NCBI GenBank assembly: GCA_022843165.1
Contig: JALHOD010000024.1
Span: 1-41,360, forward strand
Direction of reading: 5' to 3'
DNA length: 41,360 bases
Source of the DNA: Pseudorhodoplanes sp.
GTDB taxonomy: Bacteria; Pseudomonadota; Alphaproteobacteria; Rhizobiales; Xanthobacteraceae
How positions within the stretch are numbered: position 1 is the first letter of the stretch; every line of letters starts with the position of its first letter. Shown piece by piece: positions 1 to 13,653 of this stretch. A program made the position numbers and the translations under genes. The notes under the pieces were generated by a model. It was not told the DNA's origin. It made no database searches and worked only from the letters and a program-made list of their open reading frames with translations.

Positions 1-16
1 ACCCCGGACCGCATAA

Positions 17-31
17 GAACATATTGCGAAC
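17..31 (+). promoter_or_regulatory. LexA (SOS) box of recA
   Basis: The sequence reads GAAC, seven bases, GAAC. This direct repeat is the known alphaproteobacterial LexA operator (GTTC-N7-GTTC on the other strand), unlike the palindromic box of Gammaproteobacteria. It lies 116 nt upstream of the recA start and overlaps the putative -35 element, so LexA binding would block RNA polymerase. A further GAAC follows at 35-38. Confidence 0.85.
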
Positions 32-52
32 AGAGAACAAATAGTGTACATT
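24..52 (+). promoter_or_regulatory. putative sigma-70 promoter of recA
   Basis: TTGCGA at 24-29 and TACATT at 47-52 are separated by 17 bases, an acceptable -35/-10 pair. The -35 overlaps the LexA box, which is the geometry expected for SOS repression. This is by eye only; no transcription start is known. Confidence 0.4.
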
Positions 53-146
53 GTTTTTAGAGGCCGGAATCACCGGCCGGGGCTGTGCAGCGCCGAAGAG
101 GCGTGTTGTCCGCCCTCCGAATCTGAGGTCTTAAAGGAGCGCGATT

Positions 147-1247
147 ATGGCCCAAGCTGCTGCCCGGCAAGCCGCCCTGCGTGTGGTTGAAAGTACGTCC
201 ATGGACAAGTCCAAAGCTCTTGATGCCGCGCTCTCCCAGATCGAGCGCAATTTCGGCAAGGGCTCGATCATGAAGCTGGGCAAGTCCGACAAGTCGATGG
301 ATGTCGACACGGTCTCCACCGGCTCGCTCGGCCTCGATATCGCGCTCGGCATCGGCGGCCTGCCGCGCGGCCGGGTGGTGGAAATTTATGGGCCGGAATC
401 CTCCGGCAAGACCACGCTCGCTTTGCATACGGTGGCGGAGGCCCAGAAGAAGGGCGGCATCTGCGCCTTTGTCGACGCCGAACACGCGCTCGACCCGATC
501 TATGCCCGCAAGCTCGGGGTCAATGTCGACGAACTTCTGATCTCGCAGCCCGATGCCGGCGAACAGGCGCTGGAAATCGCCGATACGCTGGTGCGCTCGG
601 GCGCGGTCGATATCGTGGTGATCGATTCGGTGGCGGCGCTGGTGCCGCGCGCCGAACTGGAAGGCGAGATGGGCGACAGCCTGCCCGGCCTTCAGGCGCG
701 GCTGATGAGCCAGGCGTTGCGCAAGCTCACCGCCTCGATCAACAAGTCCAAGACCATGGTGATCTTCATCAACCAGATCCGCATGAAGATCGGGGTGATG
801 TATGGCTCGCCGGAAACCACGACCGGCGGCAACGCGCTGAAATTCTACGCCTCGGTGCGCCTCGATATCCGCCGCATCGGCGCCATCAAGGACCGCGACG
901 AGGTGGTCGGCAACCAGACCCGCGTCAAGGTGGTCAAGAACAAGCTGGCGCCGCCGTTCAAGCAGGTCGAGTTCGACATCATGTATGGCGAGGGCGTCTC
1001 CAAGCTCGGCGAACTGATCGACCTCGGCGTCAAGGCCGGGGTGGTGGAGAAATCCGGCGCCTGGTTCTCCTATGACAGCCAGCGCATCGGGCAGGGCCGC
1101 GAGAATGCAAAAGCCTTTCTGAAGGCCAATCCCGACATGGCGGCGCAGATCGAGGCCGCGGTGCGGCAGAATTCCGGCATCCTGGCCGAAAAAATTCTGG
1201 AAGGTGAACCTGAAGCCGATGCCGACAGCGAGGCCGCGGAGGATTGA
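147..1247 (+). CDS. recA: recombinase RecA
   Basis: RecA binds single-stranded DNA in ATP-dependent filaments, drives strand exchange and triggers LexA self-cleavage in the SOS response. The 366-residue product has the family length. Walker A is GPESSGKT at about residue 82, followed by the core ATPase, the DNA-binding loop region ([11 protein letters not shown], then [15 protein letters not shown]) and an acidic C-terminal tail rich in Glu/Asp/Ala, as in other RecA proteins. The ATG at 147 is preceded by AGGAG with good spacing. An internal Met before DKSKAL is a possible alternative start, but the upstream one has the better ribosome site. The gene has its own LexA box and an intrinsic terminator at 1278-1301, so it is probably monocistronic. 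Confidence 0.98.
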   Translation: MAQAAARQAALRVVESTSMDKSKALDAALSQIERNFGKGSIMKLGKSDKSMDVDTVSTGSLGLDIALGIGGLPRGRVVEIYGPESSGKTTLALHTVAEAQKKGGICAFVDAEHALDPIYARKLGVNVDELLISQPDAGEQALEIADTLVRSGAVDIVVIDSVAALVPRAELEGEMGDSLPGLQARLMSQALRKLTASINKSKTMVIFINQIRMKIGVMYGSPETTTGGNALKFYASVRLDIRRIGAIKDRDEVVGNQTRVKVVKNKLAPPFKQVEFDIMYGEGVSKLGELIDLGVKAGVVEKSGAWFSYDSQRIGQGRENAKAFLKANPDMAAQIEAAVRQNSGILAEKILEGEPEADADSEAAED

Positions 1248-1277
1248 GCGCCTCCTGTGCCGATGAAACCGCGCAAC

Positions 1278-1301
1278 CCCCGGCCCGAAAGCCGGGGTTT
1301 T
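1278..1301 (+). terminator. intrinsic terminator of recA
   Basis: A 7-bp stem CCCCGGC/GCCGGGG with loop CCGAAA is followed by TTTT, 31 nt after the recA stop. Confidence 0.8.
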
Positions 1302-1545
1302 GCGTTGGGGCGTTCGCCCATGGGGCGGATGCCGTTTGCGCGCCGGCCGGCCCCCGCCGCCCGGCGGCCCGGGACGGACAGGCCGGTCCGGGGCCGATTG
1401 TCGCCATTTCTGGACACGTCCCGACCCCCTCGCTACATATCCCTGACATCCTGAAAGGGCCGGGGCGTGATGCTTGGCCATTGCACAGGCTAAGGGGCCG
1501 GCGCTGACAGCAGCGCCGCGAGCGACAGAAACGGCATTTTCGTCC
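1302..1545 (+). other. recA-alaS intergenic / alaS leader
   Basis: About 240 nt of GC-rich non-coding DNA. Short frames here do not resemble proteins. A possible alaS promoter is CTGGAC near 1411 with TACATA near 1435, but this is weak. No T-box-like structure was recognised. Confidence 0.4.
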
Positions 1546-4206
<2,661 letters not shown>

Positions 4207-4312
4207 TCCGCCGCTTCAAGCCAAAAAGTTTCATCGGGGCGGGTGACGAATCCGTCCATTCCCCTGATAAGAGGGCGCGAGGACGAGCGTTGTCGACGCG
4301 GGAGAAAGCGCA

Positions 4313-6061
4313 TTGCTGCACGCCGAGGGGCTGAAAAGCATCCTGATTTTCCTGGTCGCGGCCGGCATCATCGTGCCGCTGCTGCACCGGCTGCGGCTCG
4401 GCACTGTGCTCGGCTTTCTGATCATCGGCCTGGCGCTCGGTCCTTTCGGGCTGGGGCTGCTGGTCGACCAGTTTCCCTGGATCCAGTACATCACCCTTGA
4501 CGATCCGGCGCGCGCCGAGCCGCTCGCCGAACTCGGCATCGTCTTCCTTTTGTTTCTGCTTGGCATGGAACTGTCCATGCAGCGGCTGTGGCAATTGCGC
4601 CGCTATGTGCTGGGCGTCGGCGCGATTCAGGTGGTGGTGTCCATCCTGGCAATCGGCACGCTCATCCGCTGGAGCGGATTGCCGCCGCCGACCGGCCTTA
4701 TTCTCGGGATGTGTTTTGCGCTGTCATCCACGGCGATCGTGATGCAGCTCCTGATCGACCAGCACCGCTCGGCGGCGCCGGTCGGGCGCATTTCGCTGTC
4801 GATCCTTCTGTTTCAGGACCTGATGGTGGTGCCGGTGCTGTTCACCATCGGCATTCTGGAGGCGCGCAGCGCCGGCGGACATTCCTTCATCGACCTTGTC
4901 AAGCCGTTCGGCCAGGCGCTGGCTGCGGTGGTGCTGATCATGGTGATCGGAAAATATGTCATCACCCCGCTGATGCGGTCGGCGGCGCGCACCGGCAGCC
5001 GCGAACTGATCATGGCGATCTCGCTGGTCATCGTGGTCGGCATTTCGGCGGCCACCGGCGCGTCGGGCCTGTCGGTCGCGCTTGGCGCTTTCCTCGCCGG
5101 ACTTCTGCTCAGCGACAGCGAATACCGCCATCAGATCGAGGTCGATCTCGATCCGTTCAAGGGATTGCTGCTCGGCATTTTCTTCGTCACCGTCGGCATG
5201 CTGATCGATCTGAAGGTGGTGTGGCAGCATGTCGGCTGGGTGCTGCTGGCGCTCGTTGCCCTGATTGCAGTCAAGGCATTGATCCTGTATGGCGCGGCGC
5301 GGCTGTTCGGAGTGTCGCGGCCGCAGGCGGCGGAAGTCGCGCTGCTGCTCGCTCAAGGCGGCGAATTCGCCTTCATCGTGATCGGACTGGCACGCGGCAA
5401 GGGCCTGCTGCAGCCCGATATCGCAACCTCGGCGATCGCGGTGGCAGGCCTGAGCATGATGCTCACGCCGGTGCTTGCAATCGCGGCGCGCCGGCTCGGC
5501 GAATATCTCGAGCCGCTGGATCACGATCACCAGACGCCGGAAGCGGAGGTTGCCGAGTTGCGCGATCACGTCATCATCGGCGGGTTCGGCCGGGTGGGAC
5601 AGACGGTGGCGCGGGTGCTGGATTCGGAAAATGTGCCCTGGGTCGCGCTCGATACCCATGGTGCCGTCGTCTCCGAGCATCGCGAGAAAGGCCGCATGGT
5701 CTATTTCGGGGATTCCAGCCGCCGTGAATTGCTGGAACGGGCCGGCGCCAAGCGGGCCCGCGCCTTCGTCGTGACATTGAGTAGCGCCGAGCACACCGAA
5801 CGCATGGTCGCCGAAATTCTCAAGCTGCGGCCCAAGGCCAGCGTGCTGGCCCGCGCCCGCGACGCCGAGCATGCCGCCCGCCTGATGCGGCTGGGCTGCC
5901 ATGGCGCCATTCCGGAGACAGTGGAGGCCAGTCTGCAGCTTGCCGGCCGTCTGCTGGAGGCGCTGGACTTCCCCGAAGACGTCGCGGACCGCCGCATCAC
6001 CGAGATCCGCATGACGGAGGTCGAGGGGCTGCGCAAGGTCAGCAAGAAGCGGAAAAAATAA
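4313..6061 (+). CDS. KefB/CPA2-type cation:proton antiporter with TrkA-N domain
   Basis: Predicted inner-membrane monovalent cation/H+ antiporter (CPA2 family, KefB/KefC-like), used for K+ or Na+ efflux and pH homeostasis. Residues about 5-400 form roughly a dozen membrane helices with the family blocks ALSSTAIVMQLL and LLFQDLMVVPVL. A Rossmann TrkA-N (RCK) domain starts at about residue 418 with IIGGFGRVGQ (GxGxxG), so nucleotide or glutathione-adduct gating is plausible. The protein ends in a basic KKRKK tail. At 582 residues it has the usual length. The start is a TTG at 4313 preceded by GGGAG; no ATG fits better. No KefF/KefG ancillary gene is adjacent, so the exact ion and regulation are inference. 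Confidence 0.88.
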   Translation: MLHAEGLKSILIFLVAAGIIVPLLHRLRLGTVLGFLIIGLALGPFGLGLLVDQFPWIQYITLDDPARAEPLAELGIVFLLFLLGMELSMQRLWQLRRYVLGVGAIQVVVSILAIGTLIRWSGLPPPTGLILGMCFALSSTAIVMQLLIDQHRSAAPVGRISLSILLFQDLMVVPVLFTIGILEARSAGGHSFIDLVKPFGQALAAVVLIMVIGKYVITPLMRSAARTGSRELIMAISLVIVVGISAATGASGLSVALGAFLAGLLLSDSEYRHQIEVDLDPFKGLLLGIFFVTVGMLIDLKVVWQHVGWVLLALVALIAVKALILYGAARLFGVSRPQAAEVALLLAQGGEFAFIVIGLARGKGLLQPDIATSAIAVAGLSMMLTPVLAIAARRLGEYLEPLDHDHQTPEAEVAELRDHVIIGGFGRVGQTVARVLDSENVPWVALDTHGAVVSEHREKGRMVYFGDSSRRELLERAGAKRARAFVVTLSSAEHTERMVAEILKLRPKASVLARARDAEHAARLMRLGCHGAIPETVEASLQLAGRLLEALDFPEDVADRRITEIRMTEVEGLRKVSKKRKK

Positions 6062-6092
6062 GGGCGCGGCCAAAGCTGCGCCCTTTGTTCTT
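6061..6092 (+). terminator. intrinsic terminator after the antiporter gene
   Basis: Stem AGGGCGC/GCGCCCT (6061-6067, 6078-6084) followed by TTGTTCTT, directly after the stop codon. Confidence 0.7.
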
Positions 6093-6144
6093 CTGAACGC
6101 ATCTCCGCCCTCACGATGAGGCCGATAGGGGCGACGCTAGCGCA

Positions 6145-7359
6145 TTATGCCGCCACCGCCTTTTTCAGGTTCTCGTCGATCTTGTCGAGGAAACCGGTGG
6201 TCGAGAGCCACTTCTGCTCGGGGCCGACGAGGAGGGCGAGGTCCTTGGTCATGTAGCCGGCTTCGACGGTGTCGACGCAGACCTTTTCCAGCGTGGTCGA
6301 GAATTTTGCCAGCGCCGCATTGTCGTCGAGCTTGGCACGATGGCTAAGGCCGCGCGTCCAGGCGAAGATCGAGGCGATCGAGTTGGTCGAGGTCTCGTTG
6401 CCCTTCTGGTGCTCGCGGTAGTGGCGGGTGACGGTGCCGTGCGCGGCTTCCGATTCTACCACCTTGCCGTCGGGCGTCATCAGCACCGAGGTCATCAGGC
6501 CGAGCGAGCCGAAGCCCTGCGCCACCACGTCCGACTGCACGTCGCCGTCGTAGTTCTTGCAGGCCCAGACATAGCCGCCGGACCATTTCATCGCCGCCGC
6601 CACCATGTCGTCGATCAGGCGGTGCTGGTAGGTGATCTTCTTCTCGGCAAATTTGTCTTTGAATTCCTTGTCGAACAATTCTTGGAACAGTTCCATGAAG
6701 CGGCCGTCATACTGCTTCAGAATGGTGTTTTTGGTCGACAGATACAGCGGATAGCCGCGATTCAGCGCATAATTCATCGAGGCACGCGCGAAATCGCGGA
6801 TCGAGGAGTCGAGGTTGTACATCGCCATGGTGACGCCGCTCTCAGGCGCCTTGAAGACTTCCTTCTCGATCACTTTGCCGTCCTCGCCGGTGAACTTGAT
6901 CGAGATCGTGCCCGCCGTCGGAAACTTGAAATCGGTGGCGCGATACTGGTCGCCGTAGGCGTGGCGGCCGATGACGATCGGCTGCGTCCAGCCCGGCACC
7001 AAGCGCGGCACGTTCTTGCAGATGATCGGCTCGCGAAAGATGGTGCCGCCGAGGATGTTGCGGATTGTGCCGTTGGGCGAGCGCCACATTTCCTTCAGGC
7101 CGAATTCCTTCACGCGGCCTTCGTCGGGGGTGATGGTGGCGCATTTCACCGCGACGCCGACCTTCTTGGTCATTTCGGCGGAATCGATGGTGATCTGGTC
7201 GTTTGTTTCGTCGCGCTTCTGGACGCTCAGATCGTAATAGAGCAGGTCGATATCGAGATAGGGATGGATCAGCTTGTCCTTGATGAGCTGCCAGATGATG
7301 CGGGTCATTTCGTCGCCGTCCATTTCGACGACGGGATTCTTAACCTTGATCTTCGCCAT
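6145..7359 (-). CDS. icd: NADP-dependent isocitrate dehydrogenase, homodimeric type
   Basis: Oxidative decarboxylation of isocitrate to 2-oxoglutarate with NADPH production in the TCA cycle. The 404-residue product has the length of the eukaryote-like dimeric class. Visible motifs are [14 protein letters not shown] at the N-terminus, the substrate loop SPNGTIRN near residue 95, [20 protein letters not shown] with metal-binding Asp residues, and the NADP-binding [18 protein letters not shown]. The start was set at [11 protein letters not shown], the normal N-terminus; the open frame extends 32 codons further up without family similarity. A promoter-like element lies about 105 nt upstream. The next gene upstream encodes the unrelated monomeric isozyme. 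Confidence 0.97.
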   Translation of the reverse strand: MAKIKVKNPVVEMDGDEMTRIIWQLIKDKLIHPYLDIDLLYYDLSVQKRDETNDQITIDSAEMTKKVGVAVKCATITPDEGRVKEFGLKEMWRSPNGTIRNILGGTIFREPIICKNVPRLVPGWTQPIVIGRHAYGDQYRATDFKFPTAGTISIKFTGEDGKVIEKEVFKAPESGVTMAMYNLDSSIRDFARASMNYALNRGYPLYLSTKNTILKQYDGRFMELFQELFDKEFKDKFAEKKITYQHRLIDDMVAAAMKWSGGYVWACKNYDGDVQSDVVAQGFGSLGLMTSVLMTPDGKVVESEAAHGTVTRHYREHQKGNETSTNSIASIFAWTRGLSHRAKLDDNAALAKFSTTLEKVCVDTVEAGYMTKDLALLVGPEQKWLSTTGFLDKIDENLKKAVAA

Positions 7360-7463
7360 TTTCAGGAGCCACCTTGTCAGAGCCGGCATCGGCGACGGTC
7401 GTCGGAATGACGGAAAATTTGGCGCGCACTCATCGAAGACGCCGCCCGCAGCCACGGCGGGCT

Positions 7464-7493
7464 CTATAGCATTGACCTATTTGCCGTAAAAGC
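7464..7493 (-). promoter_or_regulatory. putative promoter of dimeric icd
   Basis: On the minus strand: GCTTTTAC, 13 bases, ATGCTATAG. Read as TTTTAC (-35), 16-nt spacer, CTATAG (-10). Nearly the same element occurs upstream of the monomeric icd gene at 9991-10021. It lies about 105 nt from the ATG. Confidence 0.45.
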
Positions 7494-7544
7494 GGCTTGG
7501 CTTGTGGACTTTAGCCGCATCCAGACCGCTACGCCCGGACTGAA

Positions 7545-7577
7545 GACCCGCTCGATGAAGTCGTCATCGAGCGGGTC
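7545..7577 (-). terminator. hairpin downstream of monomeric icd
   Basis: Perfect 14-bp inverted repeat (7545-7558 with 7564-7577) with a 5-nt loop, 37 nt past the stop of the monomeric icd gene. No clear T-run follows on the minus strand, so it may stabilise the 3' end or act as a weak terminator. Confidence 0.5.
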
Positions 7578-7613
7578 ACGGTCTCGGGAGATGCCGGCCG
7601 TCCGGCTTCGGCG

Positions 7614-10224
<2,611 letters not shown>

Positions 10225-11439
10225 ATGCCCGGCGCCGGAACCGACCATACCAAGGACTGGACCGAGACCGCCGCACCCGTGGTGATTCTGGTCGAGCCCC
10301 AGCTCGGCGAGAATATCGGGGCGACGGCGCGCGCCATGGGCAATTTCGGATTGTCGCGGCTGCGGCTGGTCAAGCCGGTGCAGGGATGGCCGAACGAGCG
10401 CGCGCGCGTGATGGCGTCGGGCGCCGACCGCATCCTGGAGCAGGCGGAATTGTTCGACAGCGCGGCCGCCGCCGTCGCCGACTGCCACCATGTCTTCGCC
10501 ATGACGGCGCGGGCGCACGACCAGGCCAAGCCGGTGGCCGGCGCCGAGGAGGCCGTGCGCCTGATGGCGCCGCGGATCGCGGGCGGCGAGACGATCGGAT
10601 TGATGTTCGGGCGCGAGCGCAACGGACTCGAGAACGACGAAGTCGGGCTGGCGGATTGCATCGTGACGCTGCCGGTCAATCCCGCCTTCGCCTCGCTCAA
10701 TCTGGCGCAGGCGGTGGTGATCCTCGGCTATGAATGGTTCAAGCTGGCGAGCGCGGGCGGGCTGCCGTTCGGCATGCCGGCCAAATCGCCGCCCGCGCCC
10801 AAGGAGCAGCTGTTCGCCTTTTTCAGGGATCTGGAGCGCGAACTGGAGGCGGTCGAATATTTCCGCCCCGCCGAGAAGCGCGGGACCATGATCGTCAACA
10901 TGCGCAACATCTTCACGCGCATGCAGCCGAGCCAGCAGGACATCCGCACTTTGCACGGCGTGATCACGGCTCTGGTGCAGGGACGCAAGGGCCCGGCCAA
11001 GGGCGGCGTGCTCGACGGCCCGCAGGCGGAATTGCTGCGCACGCTGTTGAGCGGCCAGGCCGCCGCCGAAGGTGCGCCGACGCGCGGTCCGATGCGCGGG
11101 CTGGCGCGGCTGCTGCGGCGAAACCCGACCGACGCCGAACGCATTTTCTGGACGGCGCTGACCAACGACCGGCGCTTCGCGACGTCGGGCTTCAAGCGGC
11201 AGACGCCGGTCGGACCGCATGTGGTGGATTTCGTTTCTTTTCCGCTGCGGATGGTGATTGATCTGGTGCCGGATGGGGAAGCCAACGAGGCGGCGGGTGC
11301 GCGGGTCGAGAGGCGGCAATGGCTCGAGGAGCGCGACTATCGCATCGTCGCGGTGAGCGCGGGCGAGGTGGAGGCCGATGTCGCGCAGGTGCTCGATCGC
11401 CTCGCCGCCAGGATCGCCGCGCTGCCATCCGGCGGCTAG
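10225..11439 (+). CDS. TrmJ-type tRNA 2'-O-methyltransferase fused to a DUF559 domain
   Basis: Residues about 15-250 are a SPOUT/TrmH-superfamily methyltransferase of the TrmJ group, which methylates the ribose at tRNA position 32. Motifs: VEPQLGENIGATARAMGNFG, FGRERNGLENDEV and LPVNPAFASLNLAQAVV (the knot that binds S-adenosylmethionine). Residues about 290-400 are an added DUF559 (Vsr/restriction-endonuclease-like) domain: LARLLRRNPTDAERIFW, KRQTPVGPHVVDFVSF, then VIDLVPDGEAN where the family usually has a VELDGGQH-like block. The Asp of VDF remains, but the QH is absent, so nuclease activity is doubtful. ATG at 10225 follows GAGGAG. The stop overlaps the convergent ZIP stop inside GCTAGC. 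The methyltransferase role is confident; the role of the fusion is unknown. Confidence 0.88.
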   Translation: MPGAGTDHTKDWTETAAPVVILVEPQLGENIGATARAMGNFGLSRLRLVKPVQGWPNERARVMASGADRILEQAELFDSAAAAVADCHHVFAMTARAHDQAKPVAGAEEAVRLMAPRIAGGETIGLMFGRERNGLENDEVGLADCIVTLPVNPAFASLNLAQAVVILGYEWFKLASAGGLPFGMPAKSPPAPKEQLFAFFRDLERELEAVEYFRPAEKRGTMIVNMRNIFTRMQPSQQDIRTLHGVITALVQGRKGPAKGGVLDGPQAELLRTLLSGQAAAEGAPTRGPMRGLARLLRRNPTDAERIFWTALTNDRRFATSGFKRQTPVGPHVVDFVSFPLRMVIDLVPDGEANEAAGARVERRQWLEERDYRIVAVSAGEVEADVAQVLDRLAARIAALPSGG

Positions 11440-12215
11440 CCGAGCGTGACGTCGAGCAGCATCATGACAATCAGCCCGATCATGAGACCGAAGGTCGCCA
11501 GATTTTCGTGTCCGGCCCGATGCGTTTCGGGAATGATTTCGTTGCTGACCACGAAAATCATCGCGCCGGCGGCGAAGCCCAGCCCCCATGGCAGGAGCGG
11601 CGTGAACACCGACACCGCGGTCACGCCCAGCAGGCCGCCGACGGGCTCGACGAGGCCGGTGGCGAGCGCGATCAGAATGGCCGTGCTGCGGGAATAGTTG
11701 AGCGACAGCAGCGAGGCCGCCACCGCCAGGCCTTCCGGCATGTTCTGCAACCCGATGCCGATCGCCAGGGTTGTGCCGCGGCTGACATCGCCGCTGCCAA
11801 AGCCGACGCCGACCGCCAGTCCTTCCGGAAAATTGTGCAGCGTGATGGCGATCACGAACAGCCAGATGCGGCGGATCGCCCGCACATCGGCGCCGCTGCG
11901 ACCGAGCACAAAATGTTCGTGTGGCGCGTAGCGATTGATCAGCGCGAGACTGGAGGCGCCGAGCATCACCGCGGCGGCAACGATGGTTGCGGCGATCGGT
12001 CGGCTGCCGGAATCAATTGCGGCATAGCGGAGCGCCGGGATGATGAGGGAGAAGAACGAGGCGGCCAGCATCACGCCGGCGGAAAATCCGAGAAAGGCGT
12101 TTTTCACGGTTTCGGACAGGGTGCGAACCAGCAGGATCGGCAGGGCGCCGATGCCGGTCGCGACGCCGGCCACGAGGCTTGCTGCGGTACCGATGCCGAT
12201 CAGGTTCCAGTCCAT
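11436..12215 (-). CDS. ZIP-family metal transporter, GufA-like
   Basis: Predicted inner-membrane importer of divalent metal (Zn2+, Fe2+ or Mn2+). The 259 residues form about eight membrane helices. The metal-site motifs are HNFPEGLAVGVGFG, then IGIGLQNMPEGLAVA and LVEPVGGL, the pattern of the GufA subfamily. A poorly conserved cytoplasmic loop between helices 3 and 4 contains HEH (APHEHFVLG). The start was set at MDWNLIGIG; the frame continues upstream only as an overlap with the aldolase gene. It lies 23 nt after the aldolase stop and is probably the last gene of a three-gene operon. The metal is not predictable from sequence alone. Confidence 0.9.
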   Translation of the reverse strand: MDWNLIGIGTAASLVAGVATGIGALPILLVRTLSETVKNAFLGFSAGVMLAASFFSLIIPALRYAAIDSGSRPIAATIVAAAVMLGASSLALINRYAPHEHFVLGRSGADVRAIRRIWLFVIAITLHNFPEGLAVGVGFGSGDVSRGTTLAIGIGLQNMPEGLAVAASLLSLNYSRSTAILIALATGLVEPVGGLLGVTAVSVFTPLLPWGLGFAAGAMIFVVSNEIIPETHRAGHENLATFGLMIGLIVMMLLDVTLG

Positions 12216-12238
12216 GACCGCACCGTGGCGAAGACCCT

Positions 12239-13021
12239 CTAGCGCGCTTGCAGGATTTTCAACTGCTCTGCGGCTCCCGCGCGCAGGAAGGCAAGATCGC
12301 TGCCGACCGTCAGGAATTTGAATCCGCGCTTGGCGGTGGCGGCCGCGCGCTCGGCGTCGATGCAGTAGAGGCCGGGAATTTTTCCGGCCTTCTTGCATGC
12401 GGCCAGAATCTGGTCGAGCGCGGCTTCGACCTCGGGCGAATGCGCGTCCAGCGTCTTGCCTTCGCTCAGCGCCATCGACAGATCGGACGGCCCGATGAAC
12501 AGAACGTCGATGCCGGGCGTCGCCGCGATCGCGTCGAGATGGGCGAGCGACGCGCGCGTCTCGATCATCGCGAAGGTGAGGGTGCTGGCATTGGCTTCCT
12601 TGAGATAGGGTCGCTGGTCGGGAAATCCGCCGAGCGCGGCGGCGCGATGGGCGCCCACGCTGCGTTCGCCGAGCGGCGGATATTTGGTCGCCGCCACGAA
12701 CGCGCGTGCGTCGGCCGCGCTGTTGATCATCGGCGCGATCACGCCTTCGGCGCCGAAATCCAGCATGCGCGCAGCGCCGGCGAAATCGTTCAGCGGCACG
12801 CGCACCAGCGGGGCAGCGCCGGCCTGATGAATGCCGGCGATCGCCTGCAGGGTTGTCGCGGTGTCCCAGAGTCCGTGCTGCTGGTCGATGACCGCGGCGG
12901 AAAATCCGGCGCGCGCGACATTCTCCGCCACCAGCGGCGAGGGCAATCCGCACCAGGCTGAAAAGACGGTCTCCCCGGATCGCAAGCGGCGGGCGAGCGA
13001 AAATCCCGGTGTCGAGGACAT
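12239..13021 (-). CDS. HpcH/HpaI family aldolase
   Basis: Class II pyruvate-type aldolase of the HpcH/HpaI (2-oxo-3-deoxy acid / 4-hydroxy-2-oxoheptanedioate) family, which cleaves 2-keto-3-deoxy acids into pyruvate and an aldehyde. The 260-residue product has family length. Visible active-site elements are the catalytic His in DQQHGLWD (about residue 50), RVPLND, GVIAPMINS, the metal-binding Glu in AMIETR and the Asp in IGPSDLSMAL. The start MSSTPGFSLA is preceded by a purine-rich AAAGGGCGGG. It lies between the zeta-inhibitor gene (24 nt upstream) and the ZIP gene (23 nt downstream). The divalent-metal requirement of the family offers a loose link to the ZIP transporter, by inference. The substrate is unknown. 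Confidence 0.9.
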   Translation of the reverse strand: MSSTPGFSLARRLRSGETVFSAWCGLPSPLVAENVARAGFSAAVIDQQHGLWDTATTLQAIAGIHQAGAAPLVRVPLNDFAGAARMLDFGAEGVIAPMINSAADARAFVAATKYPPLGERSVGAHRAAALGGFPDQRPYLKEANASTLTFAMIETRASLAHLDAIAATPGIDVLFIGPSDLSMALSEGKTLDAHSPEVEAALDQILAACKKAGKIPGLYCIDAERAAATAKRGFKFLTVGSDLAFLRAGAAEQLKILQAR

Positions 13022-13045
13022 GTGCGCCCGCCCTTTATGACAGAA

Positions 13046-13360
13046 TTATTCGGATTGAATTTGTGCAACGGCGATGGCGAGCAATTCGTTCATCTTGGCG
13101 CGCACCTGCTGGTCGTTCACCCCTGTGGGGGCGAGATCCGCGATCACCTTGCGGGCCACGTCGTCCTCGCCGGCTTCCTCGAAATCCGCCATCACGACTT
13201 CCTTGGCATAGGCGTCGGCGTCCGGACCGGTCTTGCCGAGAAGTTCCGCCGCCCACAGCCCGAGCAGCTTGTTGCGGCGGGCATAGGCCTTGAATTTCAG
13301 TTCCTCGTCATGCGCGAACTTCTTCTCGAAGCCTTCCTCGCGCTTGTCGAATGTGGTCAT
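13046..13360 (-). CDS. F1-ATPase inhibitor subunit zeta (DUF1476)
   Basis: The 104-residue all-helical protein matches DUF1476, shown in Paracoccus denitrificans to be the zeta subunit that blocks ATP hydrolysis by F1FO-ATP synthase in Alphaproteobacteria. Diagnostic sequence: FDKREEGFEKKFAHDEEL at the N-terminus (the inhibitory segment), then FKAYARRNKLLGLWAAELLG. The start MTTFDKR has GAGGG upstream; a Met five codons earlier is less likely. It is the first gene of a minus-strand run with the aldolase and ZIP genes and is divergent from purC, a neighbourhood I recall from other Alphaproteobacteria. It acts in the cytoplasm at the membrane-bound ATP synthase. Confidence 0.92.
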   Translation of the reverse strand: MTTFDKREEGFEKKFAHDEELKFKAYARRNKLLGLWAAELLGKTGPDADAYAKEVVMADFEEAGEDDVARKVIADLAPTGVNDQQVRAKMNELLAIAVAQIQSE

Positions 13361-13653
13361 TCCGGGCCCTCGCAAATTTTAAGAAACATCGGGCGCATAC
13401 TGCGCATTCCGCCTTGCATATCGGGGGAAAGGCGTCAAGGCAACCATGGACGTCTGCAATTTAGACGTTATATGCGGTGGATGACAGGCCTTGCCCTGCA
13501 TTGTATCCCACCGGTCGATCGGTTAGGTTCGCCTGACCGGTCAGGCCGCTCGCGTTGCGTCTTTGAGTCGCGCCATGCCGTTCCCGCCGCGGGCAAAGCA
13601 CACGAAATGGAGCCACGGCATTCATGGATTTTCTCAAACCACGGTATATTCCG
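13361..13653. promoter_or_regulatory. divergent region zeta inhibitor / purC with two palindromes
   Basis: About 290 nt. Two dyads stand out. ACGTCT-N7-AGACGT lies at 13450-13468, followed at once by TTATAT (13468-13473, a possible -10 for purC). A 16-nt perfect palindrome GCCTGACCGGTCAGGC lies at 13531-13546. Either could be an operator; no known purine-repressor site was recognised. Confidence 0.4.
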
